From NCBI GenBank assembly GCA_963596005.1, contig CAVBJF010000002.1, forward strand, positions 265,845 to 329,844: DNA of 64,000 bases, read 5' to 3'. Shown piece by piece: positions 1 through 9,327 of this stretch (positions within the stretch are counted from its first letter, which is position 1; the number at the start of each line of letters is the position of its first letter). The position numbers were made by a program, and so were the translations under genes. The DNA comes from Gallibacter pasteurianus_A (GTDB taxonomy: Bacteria > Bacillota > Clostridia > Peptostreptococcales > Anaerovoracaceae). The notes under the pieces were generated by a model. It was not told where the DNA came from. It did not search any database and worked only from the letters and a program-made list of their open reading frames with translations.

Positions 1-557
1 AGACAGTTAAAAGTAAGGAAGTCGGGAAGTCTTTCTTCATTTAATTCCTTTTTGAAGTCAGGATGAGCCAAAAACGCTTTCAATTCGCTTGCAAACATAA
101 AGGTATCGCCCATTGTTGCATAGTAAAATGGCTTGATTCCAAAGAAATCCCTCGCGCCGAAAAGTTTTTGCTTGTTTCTATCCCAAATAACAAATGTAAA
201 CATACCTCGCAATTTGTTTAACATATCTGCACCATATTGCTCATACGCATGTATCAAGACCTCTGTATCGGAATTTGTAGCAAAAATATGACCTTCTTTA
301 AGCAATTCTTCTCGAAGCTCTAAGTAATTATATATTTCTCCATTAAATGTAATGGTTACAGTACCGTCTTCGTTATGCATTGGCTGCGCACCACCCTCAA
401 GGTCGATAATGCTCAGTCTCACATGCCCAAGCACCACATCACCATCTATATAATGACTTCTGCCATCAGGTCCTCTATGCTTTATGAGTTCCTGCATATT
501 GCAAATAATCTGCTCTTTATTTTCTGTCTTTCCTACGAATCCTAAAATCCCACACAT
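1..557 (-). CDS. asnB: Asparagine synthase (glutamine-hydrolysing), N-terminal part; truncated by window edge
   Basis: The first 185 residues are visible and the gene runs off the left edge. It begins Met-Cys-Gly-Ile, so Cys2 is the class II glutamine amidotransferase nucleophile; RGPDG, GEIYNY and the SDTEVLIHAYEQYG stretch are further glutaminase signatures. The family moves glutamine amide nitrogen to an acceptor carboxylate, usually aspartate. The start is set by an AAGGAG site located inside the end of the upstream MurE-type gene, only 4 bases away, so the two are almost surely co-transcribed. Some AsnB-like enzymes amidate the diaminopimelate of peptidoglycan precursors, and the MurE neighbour makes that role possible here. 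The synthetase domain that would decide this lies outside the window. Confidence 0.93.
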   Translation of the reverse strand, partial: MCGILGFVGKTENKEQIICNMQELIKHRGPDGRSHYIDGDVVLGHVRLSIIDLEGGAQPMHNEDGTVTITFNGEIYNYLELREELLKEGHIFATNSDTEVLIHAYEQYGADMLNKLRGMFTFVIWDRNKQKLFGARDFFGIKPFYYATMGDTFMFASELKAFLAHPDFKKELNEERLPDFLTFNC

Positions 558-561
558 AAAA

Positions 562-2088
562 TTATAACCTTTCTCCTTCTTGCAAATATTTCTTTGCATA
601 TTCAACATCAGAAATGCAGTCTATATATTCGTTACCGTATTTCTGCCTTGTTTCGTTTCCCTTTCCAGTAATCAAAATTATAGTCTTTTTATCGTCTTTG
701 AAGCTCTCAAAAATCGCTTTTTGTATCGCTTCTCCCCTCTCCTCTATCATTTCATACGGACATTTTAGCTGATCTAAGTATTGTGCCATAGTCTTTGAAA
801 TTTCAATAACAGGATCGTTACCCGGATCTTCAGCTACAAGGTAAGCCTTTTTAGAATACTTACCGGCGATAAGAGGAAGCTCCTTTCGACGCCCATATGC
901 TTTGCCTCCGGGACACCCAAATATCGAAATTATCTGGTGCTCCGGATATTCGCTTCTTGTTGATTCAAACAGCTTTTCAAAGCTTAGCTTGTTATGTGCA
1001 TAATCGACTATTACCGTTACCTTTCCGTCATTGCTTTCAAAAAGTTCCATCCTACCCGATGATTTAGCCTTTTTAATGCCCTCATATATATTTTTTTCAG
1101 GAATACCATATACACAAGCTGTTGCAATCGCCGCAAGAGCATTTTCAACATTGAAAAATCCCGGCATATTTAGCACAAATTCGCTGTCAAACTCACTGCA
1201 TTTAACTTTAAAATGGGTCGCATGTCCTACTTTTTTTAAATCATAGCCGTAAAAATCACTACCCTCCTTAGTTCCAAAAGTGAATACTTTTTGTGCTACC
1301 CTTGAAGCCTCCATCACCCTCTCGAAGCAATCGGAGTTTGTTGAAACTAAAGCTGTTTTGCTCTGTTTAAATATCTTTAGCTTTGACGAGATATAATCCT
1401 CAAAATCAGGATGCTCTATCGGGCTTATATGATCTTCAGAAACATTTAAAAATATGCCGACATCAAACATTATGCCATCTAACCTGTTATATTTTAATGC
1501 TTGAGAGGATGCTTCCATTTCAAGAAAAGATATACCGCTATTTACAGCATTTCTAAAGTGTCGTTGCAAATCTATGTTCTCCGGTGTTGTAATGTGTGAC
1601 TCTTCAAATATTACACCGTCATATGTATTTATAGATGAAATGATTGCACTTTCATTTTCGTCTTTAGCGGCGAGATATTCGTCTATTATTGCCTTTACAT
1701 AATATGCTGTTGTGGATTTTCCTTTTGTTCCTCCTACTGCTGTTATCTTTAAATCTTTTGCAGGCTCGTTAAAAAAGATAGAAGCAAGCAGCGGCATAGC
1801 TTTGCGTATGTCTGAAACGACTAAATATGAAATGCCTTTATCTATATTTTCATATTTTTTTTCGCTGACATAGCAGATAGCACCGTTTTTAAGAGCTTCG
1901 ATTAAATACTCTTCCTTAAAAGCGGCGCCTTTGCATATAAATAAAGTGTTTTTCTTAGCTTCTTTTGAATCAAAAGTCAGCTCCTCAATATTTTCATTTT
2001 TATCTGTTATATTTGCTTCAACCAAAAGTCCCTTTTCTTTTAGATTTTGTGCGTACTCATCTATGGTAAATAGTTTTATTTGCTTCAT
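562..2088 (-). CDS. murE: MurE-type Mur ligase (UDP-MurNAc-tripeptide synthetase family)
   Basis: This 508-residue protein is an ATP-dependent cytoplasmic Mur ligase that would add the third residue to the peptidoglycan stem peptide. The three-domain layout is complete: an N-terminal UDP-MurNAc domain, an ATP-binding central domain with GTKGKST at 120-126, and a C-terminal ligase domain after about residue 345. The P-loop reads GTKGKST rather than the GTNGKT common in DAP-adding MurE, and the region where those enzymes carry DNPR reads EDPGNDP, so the amino acid added is uncertain; lysine or another residue is possible. A GAGGGA site precedes the ATG. It lies directly before asnB and 35 bases after the ASKHA ATPase gene in the same run. 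Confidence 0.85.
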   Translation of the reverse strand: MKQIKLFTIDEYAQNLKEKGLLVEANITDKNENIEELTFDSKEAKKNTLFICKGAAFKEEYLIEALKNGAICYVSEKKYENIDKGISYLVVSDIRKAMPLLASIFFNEPAKDLKITAVGGTKGKSTTAYYVKAIIDEYLAAKDENESAIISSINTYDGVIFEESHITTPENIDLQRHFRNAVNSGISFLEMEASSQALKYNRLDGIMFDVGIFLNVSEDHISPIEHPDFEDYISSKLKIFKQSKTALVSTNSDCFERVMEASRVAQKVFTFGTKEGSDFYGYDLKKVGHATHFKVKCSEFDSEFVLNMPGFFNVENALAAIATACVYGIPEKNIYEGIKKAKSSGRMELFESNDGKVTVIVDYAHNKLSFEKLFESTRSEYPEHQIISIFGCPGGKAYGRRKELPLIAGKYSKKAYLVAEDPGNDPVIEISKTMAQYLDQLKCPYEMIEERGEAIQKAIFESFKDDKKTIILITGKGNETRQKYGNEYIDCISDVEYAKKYLQEGERL

Positions 2089-2123
2089 TTAATTCCCTCT
2101 TTTTCCCTTAAATTACTATTTTT

Positions 2124-3446
2124 TTAAAAACGCATTGCATCGAGAAATTCATTTTGAAATTCTTCAAATTCAGTTAGTTCAAATCTTTTTACAGTGCGTG
2201 CAAGGTGTTCACAACTTTCTCTGATTTCATCGTTTAATAATGTCATAGAAGTACCTGTCAGCGCCGTATTCCCTGCTATATGTATCTTTTGCGGATCTGC
2301 TTTCGGAATAAGCCCTATATCAAGGAATGCCTCAATCGGCGTCGCTTTGGCAAAGCCTCCTGCTATATATATTGCACCAAAATCGCTTATATTTTTTCCT
2401 AATTTATTTAAAACAAGCTCTATACCCGCCCTTACAGCGGCTTTTGAAAGCTGGAGATTTCTTATATCCTTCTGTGAAATATATATTTTTTCGGCTAAAA
2501 AGAATTTATCTCCTGATATGTTTTCTGCAACTTTTGAGAACGGATGCATTCTCTTATATATATCTTTTTCAGCTAATTTGCCGTCAGTATCTATTATACC
2601 AAATCTTTTCATTTGTGCCACAGCAGAAATAATCCCTGATCCGCAAATACCTATCGGTTCCTTATCATTTATCGTTTTATATTTTACATCATTATCTGAA
2701 ATTTCTGTTCTTTCGATTGCTCCTGCCTGCCCTGTCATGCCACACTCTATATTGCTTCCCTCAAATGCGGGCCCTGCCGCAGTCGAAAATGCAAAAAGCT
2801 TCCCCTCGAGCCTCATAACGACCTCTCCGTTTGTGCCTATATCAAGAAGCATATAATTGCCTTGTGTCTCCTTTAATGCGATAATACCTGCCAAAATGTC
2901 ACCACCGACATGACCGCTTATAGTCGGCAGGATATAACCCAGCCCATCTTGAAGTTTTATAGAGCTCACATATTCAGGAGTAAACGGGTATGTCGCAATA
3001 CCGTCAACAGACATCCCTGCAAAAATAAGAGTCATAGTCGTATTGCCACAAAATGCGACTTTTTTTATATCTGCTTCATCGATATTTGCTTTTTTTACGG
3101 CTTCATTTATCATTTGCCTTATAGTGGACTTTAAGACTTTTTCAAGTTGCTTTTGATTTCCGTCAGCCTCGATACAATATGAAATTCTTGAAATTACATC
3201 TGCTCCGTATTTCTTCTGCGGATTATTTGCACACACCTGTGACAGCATTTCACCCGTTTCGAGTGAAAATAAGCTCATAACAATAGTTGTTGTACCTATG
3301 TCGCAAGCGATACCGTACTCTCCTTTTTTTATGTCATATTTAAAATTATTCGGAAATATGATTTCCTTTTCTATATTTGCTTCATATATATTTGCACATC
3401 TGCCTTTTTTTTCGCATTTTTTACAATTGCCTATACATTGAAACAT
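2124..3446 (-). CDS. RACo-like ASKHA ATPase (DUF4445 family), short form with N-terminal Cys cluster
   Basis: This 440-residue protein matches the C-terminal ASKHA ATPase part of the reductive activators of corrinoid proteins (RACo). The first phosphate loop reads DIGTTT at 49-54, a second DIGTNGE lies near residue 200, and GICGSGI and AGGFAKA further on are typical of the family. Classical RACo proteins are about 600 residues with a plant-type [2Fe-2S] domain; this one lacks it and instead begins with Cys4, Cys8, Cys11 and Cys17, which could bind a small Fe-S cluster. ATP-driven reduction of a cobalamin or other low-potential centre is therefore an inference. No corrinoid protein or methyltransferase gene lies beside it. 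A GAGGAGG site precedes the ATG, and TVP38 ends 3 bases upstream. Confidence 0.75.
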   Translation of the reverse strand: MFQCIGNCKKCEKKGRCANIYEANIEKEIIFPNNFKYDIKKGEYGIACDIGTTTIVMSLFSLETGEMLSQVCANNPQKKYGADVISRISYCIEADGNQKQLEKVLKSTIRQMINEAVKKANIDEADIKKVAFCGNTTMTLIFAGMSVDGIATYPFTPEYVSSIKLQDGLGYILPTISGHVGGDILAGIIALKETQGNYMLLDIGTNGEVVMRLEGKLFAFSTAAGPAFEGSNIECGMTGQAGAIERTEISDNDVKYKTINDKEPIGICGSGIISAVAQMKRFGIIDTDGKLAEKDIYKRMHPFSKVAENISGDKFFLAEKIYISQKDIRNLQLSKAAVRAGIELVLNKLGKNISDFGAIYIAGGFAKATPIEAFLDIGLIPKADPQKIHIAGNTALTGTSMTLLNDEIRESCEHLARTVKRFELTEFEEFQNEFLDAMRF

Positions 3447-3448
3447 TA

Positions 3449-4195
3449 TTAAACTTCCTCCTCATCGCCTATATATTTATCATATAGTCTATCGAGAAAT
3501 GCATTTAGTTTTTGTCTGTATATAATTCCTAATATACATGCAATTACGGCAAATACAGCAACTCCAATCGCTATGCCGTATCCGCCCAAATAAAGCTGTC
3601 TGCCTATGATTATACTACCGAGCATCGCAGGAGTTCGTCCTATCAGTGAAACTATCAAAAACGGTTTTAGCCTCATTTCGGAAAGTCCTGCCGCATAGTT
3701 ACACAAATCCTTTGGAATACCGGGAATTAAAAATATCAAAAAGATTACTATCACAGCTTTTTTACTGTTGAGCTTATGTATCATATCCTTCATCTTTTCT
3801 TCTCCAAAGAAAAGGTGCATAGCATCGTGTCCGAGAAGCTTTGCAAGATAATATGTTATAACACTGCCGACAAACGCACCGATAAGTGCAAGTGCAAGGC
3901 TAAATGGTATATTAAAGAAGTATCCGCTTGCTATCTGTATCCACTGCCCCGGAATAAAGCATATGACTATTTGAATACATTGCGTTGCCATAATTATAAG
4001 TGCTGAGTATCCTTTATTTGCTTCCAAAAAGCTTTTTACATTTTCGAGGCTCGACATTTCATCTAATATATCCTTGTGAAAAAAATAGATATAAAGAGGA
4101 ATCCCTACCAATATAATTAGTAATATAAACAGCTTTAATACGGCTAATATTACTTTTGATTTTTTACTTTCCTTTGCGTTTTTTAATAGGCTCAT
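3449..4195 (-). CDS. TVP38/TMEM64 family membrane protein
   Basis: This 248-residue integral membrane protein has a hydrophobic N-terminal helix (about 20-42), then the VTT/SNARE-associated core with helices near 60-100, 105-125, 145-165 and 180-225, and a charged tail ending in acidic residues. The PGQWIQIASGYFF and PGIPKDLCNYAAGLS stretches are family hallmarks: DedA/VTT proteins share two re-entrant proline-glycine loops and several are linked to lipid scrambling or undecaprenyl phosphate recycling. The exact substrate cannot be read from sequence. It overlaps the upstream Met-gamma-lyase-like gene by 4 bases, so translation is probably coupled. Confidence 0.85.
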   Translation of the reverse strand: MSLLKNAKESKKSKVILAVLKLFILLIILVGIPLYIYFFHKDILDEMSSLENVKSFLEANKGYSALIIMATQCIQIVICFIPGQWIQIASGYFFNIPFSLALALIGAFVGSVITYYLAKLLGHDAMHLFFGEEKMKDMIHKLNSKKAVIVIFLIFLIPGIPKDLCNYAAGLSEMRLKPFLIVSLIGRTPAMLGSIIIGRQLYLGGYGIAIGVAVFAVIACILGIIYRQKLNAFLDRLYDKYIGDEEEV

Positions 4196-5511
4196 AGCTT
4201 AATCAATTCTCTTTCATATAGCTTCTGTAACGATTTTATCACTCCGAATTTGGAATGCTCATATGTAAGACCACCTTGAAAATAAACGATATACGGCTCC
4301 CTTATAGGTGCATCTGAGCTAAGCTCTATTGAAGATCCTTGTACAAAGGCACCTGCCGCCATTATAACCTCATCATCATAGCCTGGCATGTTCCACGGCT
4401 CCGGCACGACGTATGAATCAATAGGTGCGGCTTCTTGTATACCTTGGCAAAAAGCTATTACAGCTTCCTTGCTGCCGAGCTTGATACTTTGAATAATATC
4501 GCTCCTTTTTTCTTGTGGCAGCGGACATACCTCAAAGCCGAGTTTTTGATAGACCCTGCCACATAGCATAGCCCCTTTCAATGCTCCATTTGTCACCTTT
4601 GGTGCGATAAATATACCTTGAAGAATATTTCTATTTTGCCCAAAAGTAAGCCCACACTCTCCGCCTATACCTGGGCAAGTAAGACGATATGCTATCTTTT
4701 CTATTAAATCCTTTTTCCCTGTCACATATCCGCCGGAAAGAGCAAGCCCTCCGCCCGGATTTTTTATAAGAGATCCTGCTATAACATCTACTCCAACATC
4801 TGTAGGCTCATATATGTCTAAGAATTCTCCGTAACAGTTGTCTACCATAAAAATTATATGTATACCAATTTCCTTTTCGATCTCACGAATAAGATTAACT
4901 GCTTTTTTTATCTCTTCTATAGTTATGGCACTTCTCCACGCATAACCTGTTGCTCTTTGAAGACAAACCATTTTTGTTTTTGAAGAAATAGCGTTTCTAA
5001 TGCTGTCAAAGTCTAACTTACCGTCCTTTAGCTCGACTTGCTTATACGATATGCCAAATTCCTTTAGCGAGCCCATATTATCACCGCGTATTCCTATAAC
5101 CTCTTCGAGAGTATCATAGGGCTTTCCCGATATATAGATTATCTCATCGTCAGGCCTTAGCAGTCCTGAAAGCGTCAAGCTGAGCGCATGTGTTCCGTTT
5201 ACTATTTGAGTTCGAACAAGTGCAGCTTCGGTTCTAAATATGTCAGCATATACCCTCTCTATCGCATCTCTGCCTGCATCATCATAGCCATATCCTGTAT
5301 TCCACGAAAAATGCATATCCGATATTCTGTTTTTTTGAAATGCTCTCAGTACCTTATATTGGTTATATGCAGTAATATCATCAAGCTCTTTAAAGTTTAT
5401 TTTTATGTCCTCTTCCGCTTCGGCTACCAAATCTGTTATTTTTTTATTTATTTTAAATTCACTGCTTAAATAATCGTTTGTAAAATTTTTAAAGTTAAGT
5501 TTGTCTTTCAT
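4192..5511 (-). CDS. Methionine gamma-lyase family protein (PLP-dependent; 'aluminium resistance' family)
   Basis: The protein (439 residues from the chosen start) belongs to the fold type I PLP family once called aluminium resistance protein. GYGYDDAGRDAIERVYA near the N-terminus and SLIKNPGGGLALSGGY, with the likely PLP lysine, are clear hallmarks. Activity as a carbon-sulfur lyase is implied by the family name but poorly tested. The ATG at 5511 is preferred over the one at 5535: it overlaps the recombinase stop as TAATG and has an AAGAGGAG site about 10 bases upstream, while the upstream ATG has none. The 4-base overlap with the TVP38 gene downstream suggests a coupled operon. Confidence 0.88.
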   Translation of the reverse strand: MKDKLNFKNFTNDYLSSEFKINKKITDLVAEAEEDIKINFKELDDITAYNQYKVLRAFQKNRISDMHFSWNTGYGYDDAGRDAIERVYADIFRTEAALVRTQIVNGTHALSLTLSGLLRPDDEIIYISGKPYDTLEEVIGIRGDNMGSLKEFGISYKQVELKDGKLDFDSIRNAISSKTKMVCLQRATGYAWRSAITIEEIKKAVNLIREIEKEIGIHIIFMVDNCYGEFLDIYEPTDVGVDVIAGSLIKNPGGGLALSGGYVTGKKDLIEKIAYRLTCPGIGGECGLTFGQNRNILQGIFIAPKVTNGALKGAMLCGRVYQKLGFEVCPLPQEKRSDIIQSIKLGSKEAVIAFCQGIQEAAPIDSYVVPEPWNMPGYDDEVIMAAGAFVQGSSIELSSDAPIREPYIVYFQGGLTYEHSKFGVIKSLQKLYERELIKL

Positions 5512-6623
5512 TATTTCAAACGCTCCTCTTCCCATTCCATATTCTTAACAAGGTCTCTTTTGACATTGGCTTTATGAGCCGCATAAAGCTGCGTCGTCGT
5601 AACCTGTTCGTGATCCATAAGTGCTTGTACATCAAATATCGAATTGCCACGCGCTATAAGGCTTGTTGCGGCTGTTGCTCTGAGTTTGTGCGGACTGTAT
5701 CCCGCCTGACGAGATGTTTTCATACCAATTGAGGTATATTTTTTTACAAGCTCTCTTATTTGTCTGACGCTCATACGATTTCCCTGTAGCGATAAAAACA
5801 GCGCATCGTCTTCGGTGTCCTTATCCCTTTCATTTTCAAGATAATCCGCAATTACCGCCGTAACTGAATTATTTAAAGGCATTATGGATTCCTTATCTCT
5901 TTTTCTGTAAATTTTAAACTCGCCTCTGTTGAAATTAAATGAAGAAACATTTAGCTGCTGAAGCTCCGAAAGTCTAAGACCGTATGTTATAAAAAGCAGT
6001 AATATCGCCTTGTCACGCTTTTTTGTCTTTTCCCAGTACTGGTGCTCCTTTTCTGTGAGATTTTGACCTGTACTTACGGCATCAAGCATTATCATAACTT
6101 CGTCATCCTGAAGTGCTTTTATTTCTCTTTCTTGCGCTTTTGGCACCCGTATCGGGTCAAAGCCGTCAGTAATATTTTTTTCTAAAAGCTCATCTCTATA
6201 AAGCTGTTTAAACATGACGGAAACGGAGGATTTTTTCCTCGCAAGCGTTTTATTGTTATTTTCGTAAATGTAAACCTCATTATTTTTTTCTTTCTTATAT
6301 CGCCTACAATAATCAATAAATATATTTACATCAATAGCTTTAACCTTGTTTAGCTCAGAAAGCTTCACCTCTTTTGGATTGCTCGCATTTGTCAAGTCTG
6401 TTTCCTCAATCAGATAATTAAAGAAAAATGTTATATCATGCAAATATGCAAGCCTTGTCATAGGCAGAACATTACCCTTAAGATATATAAAATATCCTCG
6501 CAAAAATGTCGGTAAGCCACTTTCAAGCTCCTCGCATTTTAGTAAGACTTCCTGCTCCTTTAGCACTATATTGTCAGGCTTGTCACTTTTATTATGAATT
6601 TTTATATTCTTTGTGCTACCCAT
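5511..6623 (-). CDS. Tyrosine recombinase (XerC/XerD-like)
   Basis: This 370-residue protein has an N-terminal SAM-like DNA-binding domain (about 25-150) and a C-terminal catalytic domain (about 175-360). The catalytic set is visible: Arg in YGLRLSEL, HKLR in SPHKLRATAATSL, a His in LMDHEQVTTTQLY, and the Tyr nucleophile in the same stretch. Such enzymes resolve chromosome dimers or integrate mobile DNA. It sits inside a housekeeping run, overlapping miaA by 22 bases, with no phage genes or attachment repeats nearby, so a chromosomal Xer-type role is more likely than an integrase. Whether it is the main dif recombinase cannot be told from this window. Confidence 0.87.
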   Translation of the reverse strand: MGSTKNIKIHNKSDKPDNIVLKEQEVLLKCEELESGLPTFLRGYFIYLKGNVLPMTRLAYLHDITFFFNYLIEETDLTNASNPKEVKLSELNKVKAIDVNIFIDYCRRYKKEKNNEVYIYENNNKTLARKKSSVSVMFKQLYRDELLEKNITDGFDPIRVPKAQEREIKALQDDEVMIMLDAVSTGQNLTEKEHQYWEKTKKRDKAILLLFITYGLRLSELQQLNVSSFNFNRGEFKIYRKRDKESIMPLNNSVTAVIADYLENERDKDTEDDALFLSLQGNRMSVRQIRELVKKYTSIGMKTSRQAGYSPHKLRATAATSLIARGNSIFDVQALMDHEQVTTTQLYAAHKANVKRDLVKNMEWEEERLK

Positions 6624-7513
6624 GAAATTATTTCCTCTTCGCCTTGGTTTGATAAATTAAACCACTTTATATCATTATAACGCCTAAACCAAGTAAGCTG
6701 TCTTTTTGCGTACCTTCGCGTATTTCTTTTTACAAGCCAAATTGCATGCTCTAAGTCATATTCGCCGTTTAAATATCTTATAAGCTCCTTATATCCAATC
6801 CCTTTCATGGAAATATTGTCTTCTGTTAAGCCCATTTGCATCAACATTTTGATTTCATCTAAAAGCCCGTTTTGGATTAGTATATCAACACGCCTGTTTA
6901 TCCTATCGTACAGTTCTTCTCTGTCCCGTGTCAGGCAAAGCATTATAGGCATATATTCCGAATTTTTTTTAGCTATATTAAAATCGTCTATTTTGTGTCC
7001 GTTTAGCTCTATAGCCTCAAGTGCTCTTATGACACGCTTTACATTATTTTCGTGAAGCCTTGCTGCAACATCCGGCGCCTTTTGCTCCAATATTTCATAT
7101 AAAGCATGATTGCCATTTTTTATTGCAATATCCTCATACTTTTTTCTTATCTCATCATTTTTAGCGGATGTACCAAAATCCATATCATATAATATCGAAT
7201 TCAGGTAAAGACCTGTGCCACCTGTAATTATCGGAAGCTTTCCCTCGCATAAAATCTTGTCTATCGCCTCTTTTGCAAGCCTTTGATATATCGCAACAGA
7301 AAATTCCTCCCTCGGATCCACGAAATCTATAAGGTGATGCCTTGCTAAAAGTTGCTCTTTTTTTGTAGGCTTTGCCGAGCCGATATCCATAAATTTATAT
7401 AGCTGCATAGAATCGCACGAAACAATCTCGCCGTTAAATTTTTGAGCAAGCTTTATTGCATATTCCGTTTTGCCGACAGCTGTCGGTCCTGCAACAACGA
7501 GTATTTTCTTCAT
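6602..7513 (-). CDS. miaA: tRNA dimethylallyltransferase
   Basis: MiaA transfers a dimethylallyl group from DMAPP to N6 of adenosine 37 in tRNAs that read U-starting codons. The 303-residue protein has the P-loop GPTAVGKTEYA at 8-18, DSMQLYKFMDIGSAKPT with the catalytic Asp, and the GGTGLYLNS loop, all standard for the family. Its length is normal. It overlaps mutL by 4 bases at the start and the recombinase gene at the end; a mutS-mutL-miaA order is common in Firmicutes. DMAPP would come from the MEP pathway, whose first gene (dxs) lies in the same run. Confidence 0.97.
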   Translation of the reverse strand: MKKILVVAGPTAVGKTEYAIKLAQKFNGEIVSCDSMQLYKFMDIGSAKPTKKEQLLARHHLIDFVDPREEFSVAIYQRLAKEAIDKILCEGKLPIITGGTGLYLNSILYDMDFGTSAKNDEIRKKYEDIAIKNGNHALYEILEQKAPDVAARLHENNVKRVIRALEAIELNGHKIDDFNIAKKNSEYMPIMLCLTRDREELYDRINRRVDILIQNGLLDEIKMLMQMGLTEDNISMKGIGYKELIRYLNGEYDLEHAIWLVKRNTRRYAKRQLTWFRRYNDIKWFNLSNQGEEEIISWVAQRI

Positions 7514-9327
7514 TTTCTCTTAAATCTCTTTTCCATATCGTCTTTGCTTATCTTTATAAATGTTGGTCTGCCATGTGGACACGAAAATGGATTTTCGCAT
7601 TTATCTAAATCCTCCAAAAGGCTTGATATCTCATCATTTGAAATCATATCATTTGCTTTAATTGCCGCCTTGCAAGCCCTTGTGGCAATTTTATTTTGCG
7701 TATTTTTATCCTTAAAATCATCATATTCGCCTATATGGTCCACAAAATCATTTAATATGTCTTCGGCTTCGCCAAGCTCCAAAAAGGTTGGAATTTCCGA
7801 AACTTTATATGTCAGATTGCCGAATTCTTCTATCAAAAAGCCTATTCCTTTTAAAAATGGAAGCCAGTTTGCTTCGTTTTCCTTATCAGCATATGAAACA
7901 TCAAAAGTTATAGGGAAAAGTATCGGTTGTCTGTTTTTCTCAGATGATTCAAACTGCTTTAAAAATTTTTCAAAAAATACGCGCTCATGTGCGGCATGCT
8001 GATCCACAAAATATATATTTCCGTCATCATAAAGCTGTATATACGTCCCAAAGAACTGCCCTATCTGCTGTAATGCGGAAAATTTAAATGGTTTATCCTC
8101 ATCCAACAGATTTTCCTGAACAAAGGATATCTCCTTTATATCCTCCATCACATAATTAGACTGGCTACATTTGCTATTATTATATTCTTGATTTGAGGAA
8201 TATTTATTTTCAGCCTGTGCCGCTTTGTAGGTTGACAATATATTTTTTATGTCAACAGCAGTGTGCGTTTCTAAATCTTTTTTGCTGTTTTTCGACAATA
8301 TTTTTGCGTTTTTTTCCGGCGTCTGTACTGCCGATGGCATGGCATCCTTTGAATTTAATGCTGTTATTATACCCTTTTCTACAACATCTGTAATTACTTT
8401 TTCGTCATAAAATCTGACCTGTCTCTTATTCGGATGTATGTTTACATCCATGCTTTCAGGCGGAATATCTAAAAATAGATAACATATCGGAAATCTGCCC
8501 TCAAACAGCCTGTCGTGGTATGCGTTGTTTATTCCTTTTTCTATAACCTTGCTGTCCACTACTCTGCCGTTTACAAAAAATATCTGATTTTTCCTCGAGC
8601 TTTTGCTTTCTCCCGGACCTGAAATATACCCTTCAACAGATATACCGTTCTCATAAAAAGTGAAAGGAATCAATTTGCTTTTAAAAACATTACTTGTCAA
8701 GGTAGCTATGGTATTTTCTCTGTCGCCCTTGCCGTTTGTAGCAAATAAAATCCTTTCGTTATTTATCATCCGTATTTTTATGCTTGGATAGGCCAAAGCA
8801 GTATTAGTCACAAATTCGATAATACTACTGCTTTCACCTCGTTCGCTTTTTAAAAACTTCAATCTCGCAGGCATATTGTAAAAAAGATCCGAAACTATAA
8901 TCGTAGTGCCGTCCGGCGTGCCATAAGCTGTGTTTTCTATCACCTCGCCGCCATATATCAAAAGCTGTCTGCCCGTTTCCTGTTTCTTTGTCTTCGTCAA
9001 GAGCTCGACCCTTGAAACTGCGGCTATGCTTGCAAGAGCTTCTCCTCTAAACCCAAGGGTGCTTATAGAACCTAAATCCTCAGCATGTTCTATTTTAGAT
9101 GTAGCATGTCTCATAAAAGCGAGCTCACATTCGTCTTGCGAAATGCCCACGCCGTTATCTGTCACTCTAATATACGATTTGCCACCGTTTTTTATTTCAA
9201 CGACAACATTGCTTGCCCCCGCATCTATCGAGTTTTCTACAAGCTCTTTAACAATGGAAAGAGGTCTTTCGACTACCTCTCCTGCCGCTATTTTATCTGC
9301 TGTACTCTTATCAAGTAGCTTTATCAT
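7510..9327 (-). CDS. mutL: DNA mismatch repair protein MutL with endonuclease site
   Basis: MutL links mismatch recognition by MutS to strand cutting. The N-terminal GHKL ATPase (about 1-330) shows ELVENSIDAGA, DNGVGI and GFRGEALASIAAVS. The C-terminal dimerisation domain has DQHAAHERVFFE, which fits the DQHA(X)2E(X)4E endonuclease motif, and CPHGRPT near the end, the second metal-binding motif. It should therefore be a nicking MutL of the kind found in bacteria without MutH. At 605 residues the length is normal; a low-complexity linker spans about 330-400. It overlaps mutS by 4 bases. Confidence 0.97.
   Translation of the reverse strand: MIKLLDKSTADKIAAGEVVERPLSIVKELVENSIDAGASNVVVEIKNGGKSYIRVTDNGVGISQDECELAFMRHATSKIEHAEDLGSISTLGFRGEALASIAAVSRVELLTKTKKQETGRQLLIYGGEVIENTAYGTPDGTTIIVSDLFYNMPARLKFLKSERGESSSIIEFVTNTALAYPSIKIRMINNERILFATNGKGDRENTIATLTSNVFKSKLIPFTFYENGISVEGYISGPGESKSSRKNQIFFVNGRVVDSKVIEKGINNAYHDRLFEGRFPICYLFLDIPPESMDVNIHPNKRQVRFYDEKVITDVVEKGIITALNSKDAMPSAVQTPEKNAKILSKNSKKDLETHTAVDIKNILSTYKAAQAENKYSSNQEYNNSKCSQSNYVMEDIKEISFVQENLLDEDKPFKFSALQQIGQFFGTYIQLYDDGNIYFVDQHAAHERVFFEKFLKQFESSEKNRQPILFPITFDVSYADKENEANWLPFLKGIGFLIEEFGNLTYKVSEIPTFLELGEAEDILNDFVDHIGEYDDFKDKNTQNKIATRACKAAIKANDMISNDEISSLLEDLDKCENPFSCPHGRPTFIKISKDDMEKRFKRK

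Noticed and set aside
2194..2856. 220-codon open frame on the plus strand
   Set aside because: It lies wholly opposite the ASKHA ATPase gene, has no ribosome site or recognisable domain, and the minus-strand gene has clear motifs.
5511..6623. Prophage or integrative element suggested by the tyrosine recombinase
   Set aside because: No phage or transfer genes, no attachment repeats and no change of gene style around it; the gene overlaps miaA, so it is part of the housekeeping run.
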